From Brienomyrus brachyistius (taxonomy: Eukaryota > Chordata > Actinopteri > Osteoglossiformes > Mormyridae): DNA of 64,000 bases. The DNA is taken from NCBI RefSeq assembly GCF_023856365.1, contig NC_064539.1:16257519-16321518 (forward strand), read 5' to 3'. A model generated the notes under the pieces. That model ran no database searches. It saw nothing but the letters and a program-made list of their open reading frames with translations, and was not told the origin of the DNA. Shown piece by piece: positions 61,929-64,000 of this stretch (position 1 is its first letter; each line of letters opens with the position of its first letter). The translations under genes and the position numbers were made by a program.

Positions 61929-62217
61929 TGTCACGGAAGATCGGCAGCGATCGCGGGCAGAGCGGCGATCGTGCGAGGCGAATGGGCAGGAAGCAGGCGG
62001 ACAGGCAGAAGTCGGGGTAAACCAGGGATTTAATAACAAGACCGGGGATCTCACGCAAACAAACATCAATGACAGACAAGGAAAACTGGGGAGACCAGGA
62101 TTTAAATACACAAGACTGATTGAAAGCAAACGGACACAGCTGGGTACGATCCGGGAAACACACGTGGGTAAGCAGGGGGCGTGGCACACAGGAGGAGCGG
62201 ACGAGCCGGGCATGACA
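61929..62217 (-). mobile_element. Solo LTR, Ty3/Gypsy-like (second copy)
   Basis: Bounded by TGTCA and TGACA and flanked by the direct repeat ATAACC (61923-61928 and 62218-62223; five or six bases depending on the border). On the - strand it has TATTTAAATCC as a TATA-like box and TTATTAAATCCC downstream as a possible polyadenylation signal. It shares the GCCACGCCCCCTGC block and the CAGCTGTGTCC region with the copy at 653-913. It lies about 140 bases inside intron 4 of garnl3, opposite in orientation. Confidence 0.78.
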
Positions 62218-62258
62218 ATAACCCATTAAAGAAAAATAAATAAGTCCAAAAGGTATGT

Positions 62259-62309
62259 GGGCTCCCCGCGACCCAGTAGGATAAGTGGTTTGGAAAATGG
62301 ATGGATGGC
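62259..62309 (+). mobile_element. SINE 3' tail fragment
   Basis: The text gctccccgcgacccagtagg-ataagtggtttggaaaatgg followed by ATGGATGG matches the 3' end of the SINE at 37924-38282. The rest is absent (5' truncation). Confidence 0.7.
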
Positions 62310-63046
62310 ATGTGGGCTTTTTTTCTGGAGGTCACGCTAAAGGTAGCTCTCTGAGGCGGTAATAACCGTAGGACCAGAACAAGCATGAATTCCTTTAAGT
62401 GGTTTTACGCATGTATGTGCATGTGGACAGCTGGCCTTATTTTCTGCAGCCCTGGAACCTATACTGTATCGCACACATTATTATTGACCATATCCATCCG
62501 ATGGATCCGGCTGGATAATTTGGCACCAGTTAAGGTTGTTTTATATTTTGCAGACTGACATCTGTGGCAGCATCAGTGTCGTTCCATGGTTGTCCAACAA
62601 TATAAATTATTGCCACCATTCACAAGAGCAGTAAACGCATTGCTACTGGAACTGCCAGGAACTGTCAGTTAAAAATGCCCTGCTATTCATCACAAAGTCT
62701 GCAGCTTTAATATTTCAGGGGAGGACTCACATGCACTTAATTCTTGCAGCAACTAGCAACACCAGCACAGATTTTAATTGCCTTTGGTTTACTAAATCTA
62801 GGCTGAAACAGTAATGTGAACAGTAGCCTCATTTACACATGTGTATGAATTTTTATTATTGTTGTTGTTTATAATATACTGTTAGAATCCAAGTTTGTAC
62901 CATATAGTGGCAGTGATTGATGTCATAATTGTGATGCCTTTGGTTTTATGTATCTGAACGTATTTGATTAAAAAACATTGTTGTCCCCAGCACAATCAAA
63001 GCTTTAGCTAACTATTATTTATTTGACGGCCACCTACTGCATTGAA

Positions 63047-63283
63047 TATGTTCTTGGGAGTTTTACGTACACAAAAATGTTGAGGGCAGAAGGAAAAATG
63101 ATTGGTTCAGAGAGATGACCAATCAGATTATAGAGGAGGTGAGTCCAAGCCACTAAAGGAGGTGGGACCAAGAAGTCTGATTGTTTGGTCCCACCTCCTC
63201 TTCTATCTGATTGGTAAACTCTCTAAACCAATCATTTTTCATTCTGCCCTCAGAACATTTTTGTGTAAGCTAAACTCCCACGA
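63047..63283. mobile_element. Long-hairpin MITE
   Basis: The arms 63053-63142 and 63192-63284 are reverse complements over about 90 bases with few mismatches (acacaaaaatgttgagggca against tctgccctcagaacattttt). A further inner pair is ggtgggacca/tggtcccacc. GCATTGAA occurs on both sides (63039-63046 and 63284-63291), which may be an 8-bp target duplication, though the extreme ends pair poorly. No coding capacity. Confidence 0.75.
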
Positions 63284-64000
63284 GCATTGAAGATTAACTA
63301 TGCAACAGATATATACTGTAGAAAGCACCAGTATGGATAATGTATAAATGCATCTTTCAGTAGTGATGGCCAGACCAAATTGTGCAGTGTAGCCTTACAA
63401 CGACCACAGCAGCAATGTCTCTATTACCTGAAGTATAAACTGATTGCTGTTGTGACAGGTATGTTTATCACTGCAGCAGAACAATAACACAAGCATTTCT
63501 CAGCGATGCTGCGTACATGGGCCTGGAGCTTCTTTGTTTGCTGTGCTGTTGGTCAACTGTAGCCAGGAGACGACATCCAGAGAAAGCAAATTAACTGGTG
63601 ATTCTGTCCTCAATTCTAGTTTTCTCTGATTGCCAAGACACTGGCTATTTTTAAGTCTGCATGTGGTTCTTTGCATTGATATGCATTTATGAAATGGTCT
63701 AGTTGGAAGAAAGCAAAAATCTGAATAATTTTTAGTGAGGATTTAAGAAAAAATGACTTTAGAAAGCTTGTCTCCCCTTACTCTCAAACCCTAAGCCTTT
63801 ACTCCCCAGCCTAATCACAATTCTTTAGCTGGTTTAACTATAGAATTGTCTGAACACATTTAGTTTCTCTAGAGAAAGGGATAATATAATGTTTATTAAA
63901 TCAGACAATGGAGTCAATTGGATTGTTAAATGCTTAACAGAGGTAAAATTCAAAGCATTTAGGCCTTTTGGTGCCGCAACACATACAGTCACACAAATTA

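Larger units (their letters stand above)
61788..64000 (+). other. garnl3: garnl3 intron 4, 5' part
   Basis: Begins at the GTGAGT donor of exon 4 and runs off the window. It contains a solo LTR (61929-62217), a SINE tail (62259-62309) and a hairpin element (63047-63283). The expected next exon, encoding VHQNY..., was not found. 63300-64000 shows nothing recognisable. Confidence 0.8.

Noticed and set aside
61887..62386. Three minus-strand ORFs near exon 4
   Set aside because: They lie in the solo LTR and SINE tail.

Overview
The window is vertebrate nuclear DNA, most likely from a ray-finned fish. The evidence is GT-AG spliced coding exons of a vertebrate gene, tRNA-derived SINEs of the kinds common in fish, hAT- and Tc1-like miniature transposons, Ty3/Gypsy LTRs, and very many minisatellites. 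Almost all long open frames here come from tandem repeats or chance; no prokaryotic gene organisation is present. The species cannot be decided from the sequence.

The one gene I can identify is the 5' part of garnl3 (GTPase-activating Rap/Ran-GAP domain-like 3), on the + strand. Four coding exons are visible: 29964-30013 (candidate alternative first exon), 32403-32472, 52182-52256 and 61688-61787. All have consensus splice sites and their codon phases join without a break. Together they encode about 98 residues of the segment that precedes the Rap-GAP domain. The gene continues beyond position 64000. A CpG-rich stretch with short upstream ORFs (about 29690-29963) is the likely promoter and 5' UTR.

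Layout. 1-29.7 kb: no gene recognised. It holds a 32-bp minisatellite (1711-2758), a solo LTR (653-913), SINEs, a SINE carrying an internal 47-bp expansion (9408-9934), fold-back elements, a CpG-rich block (11.65-12.85 kb), hAT and Tc1 miniature elements, and a 62-bp minisatellite (26853-27530). 30.0-32.4 kb: intron 1. 32.5-52.2 kb: intron 2, with a LINE reverse-transcriptase fossil, 42-bp, 26-bp and 29/40-bp minisatellites, a young full-length SINE with a 12-bp target duplication, an interstitial telomere-like array, and hAT elements. 52.3-61.7 kb: intron 3, with 46-, 53- and 51-bp minisatellites and a decayed Gypsy element with a chromodomain remnant. 61.8-64 kb: start of intron 4, with a second solo LTR and a hairpin element.

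The most interesting non-genic signals are a 51-bp intronic tandem carrying octamer, CCAAT and CACCC motifs in every unit; a minisatellite that arose inside a SINE; and the recurrence of 10-bp perfect palindromes at the core of several unrelated minisatellites. No database search was possible, so all family names rest on recognition of sequence motifs.
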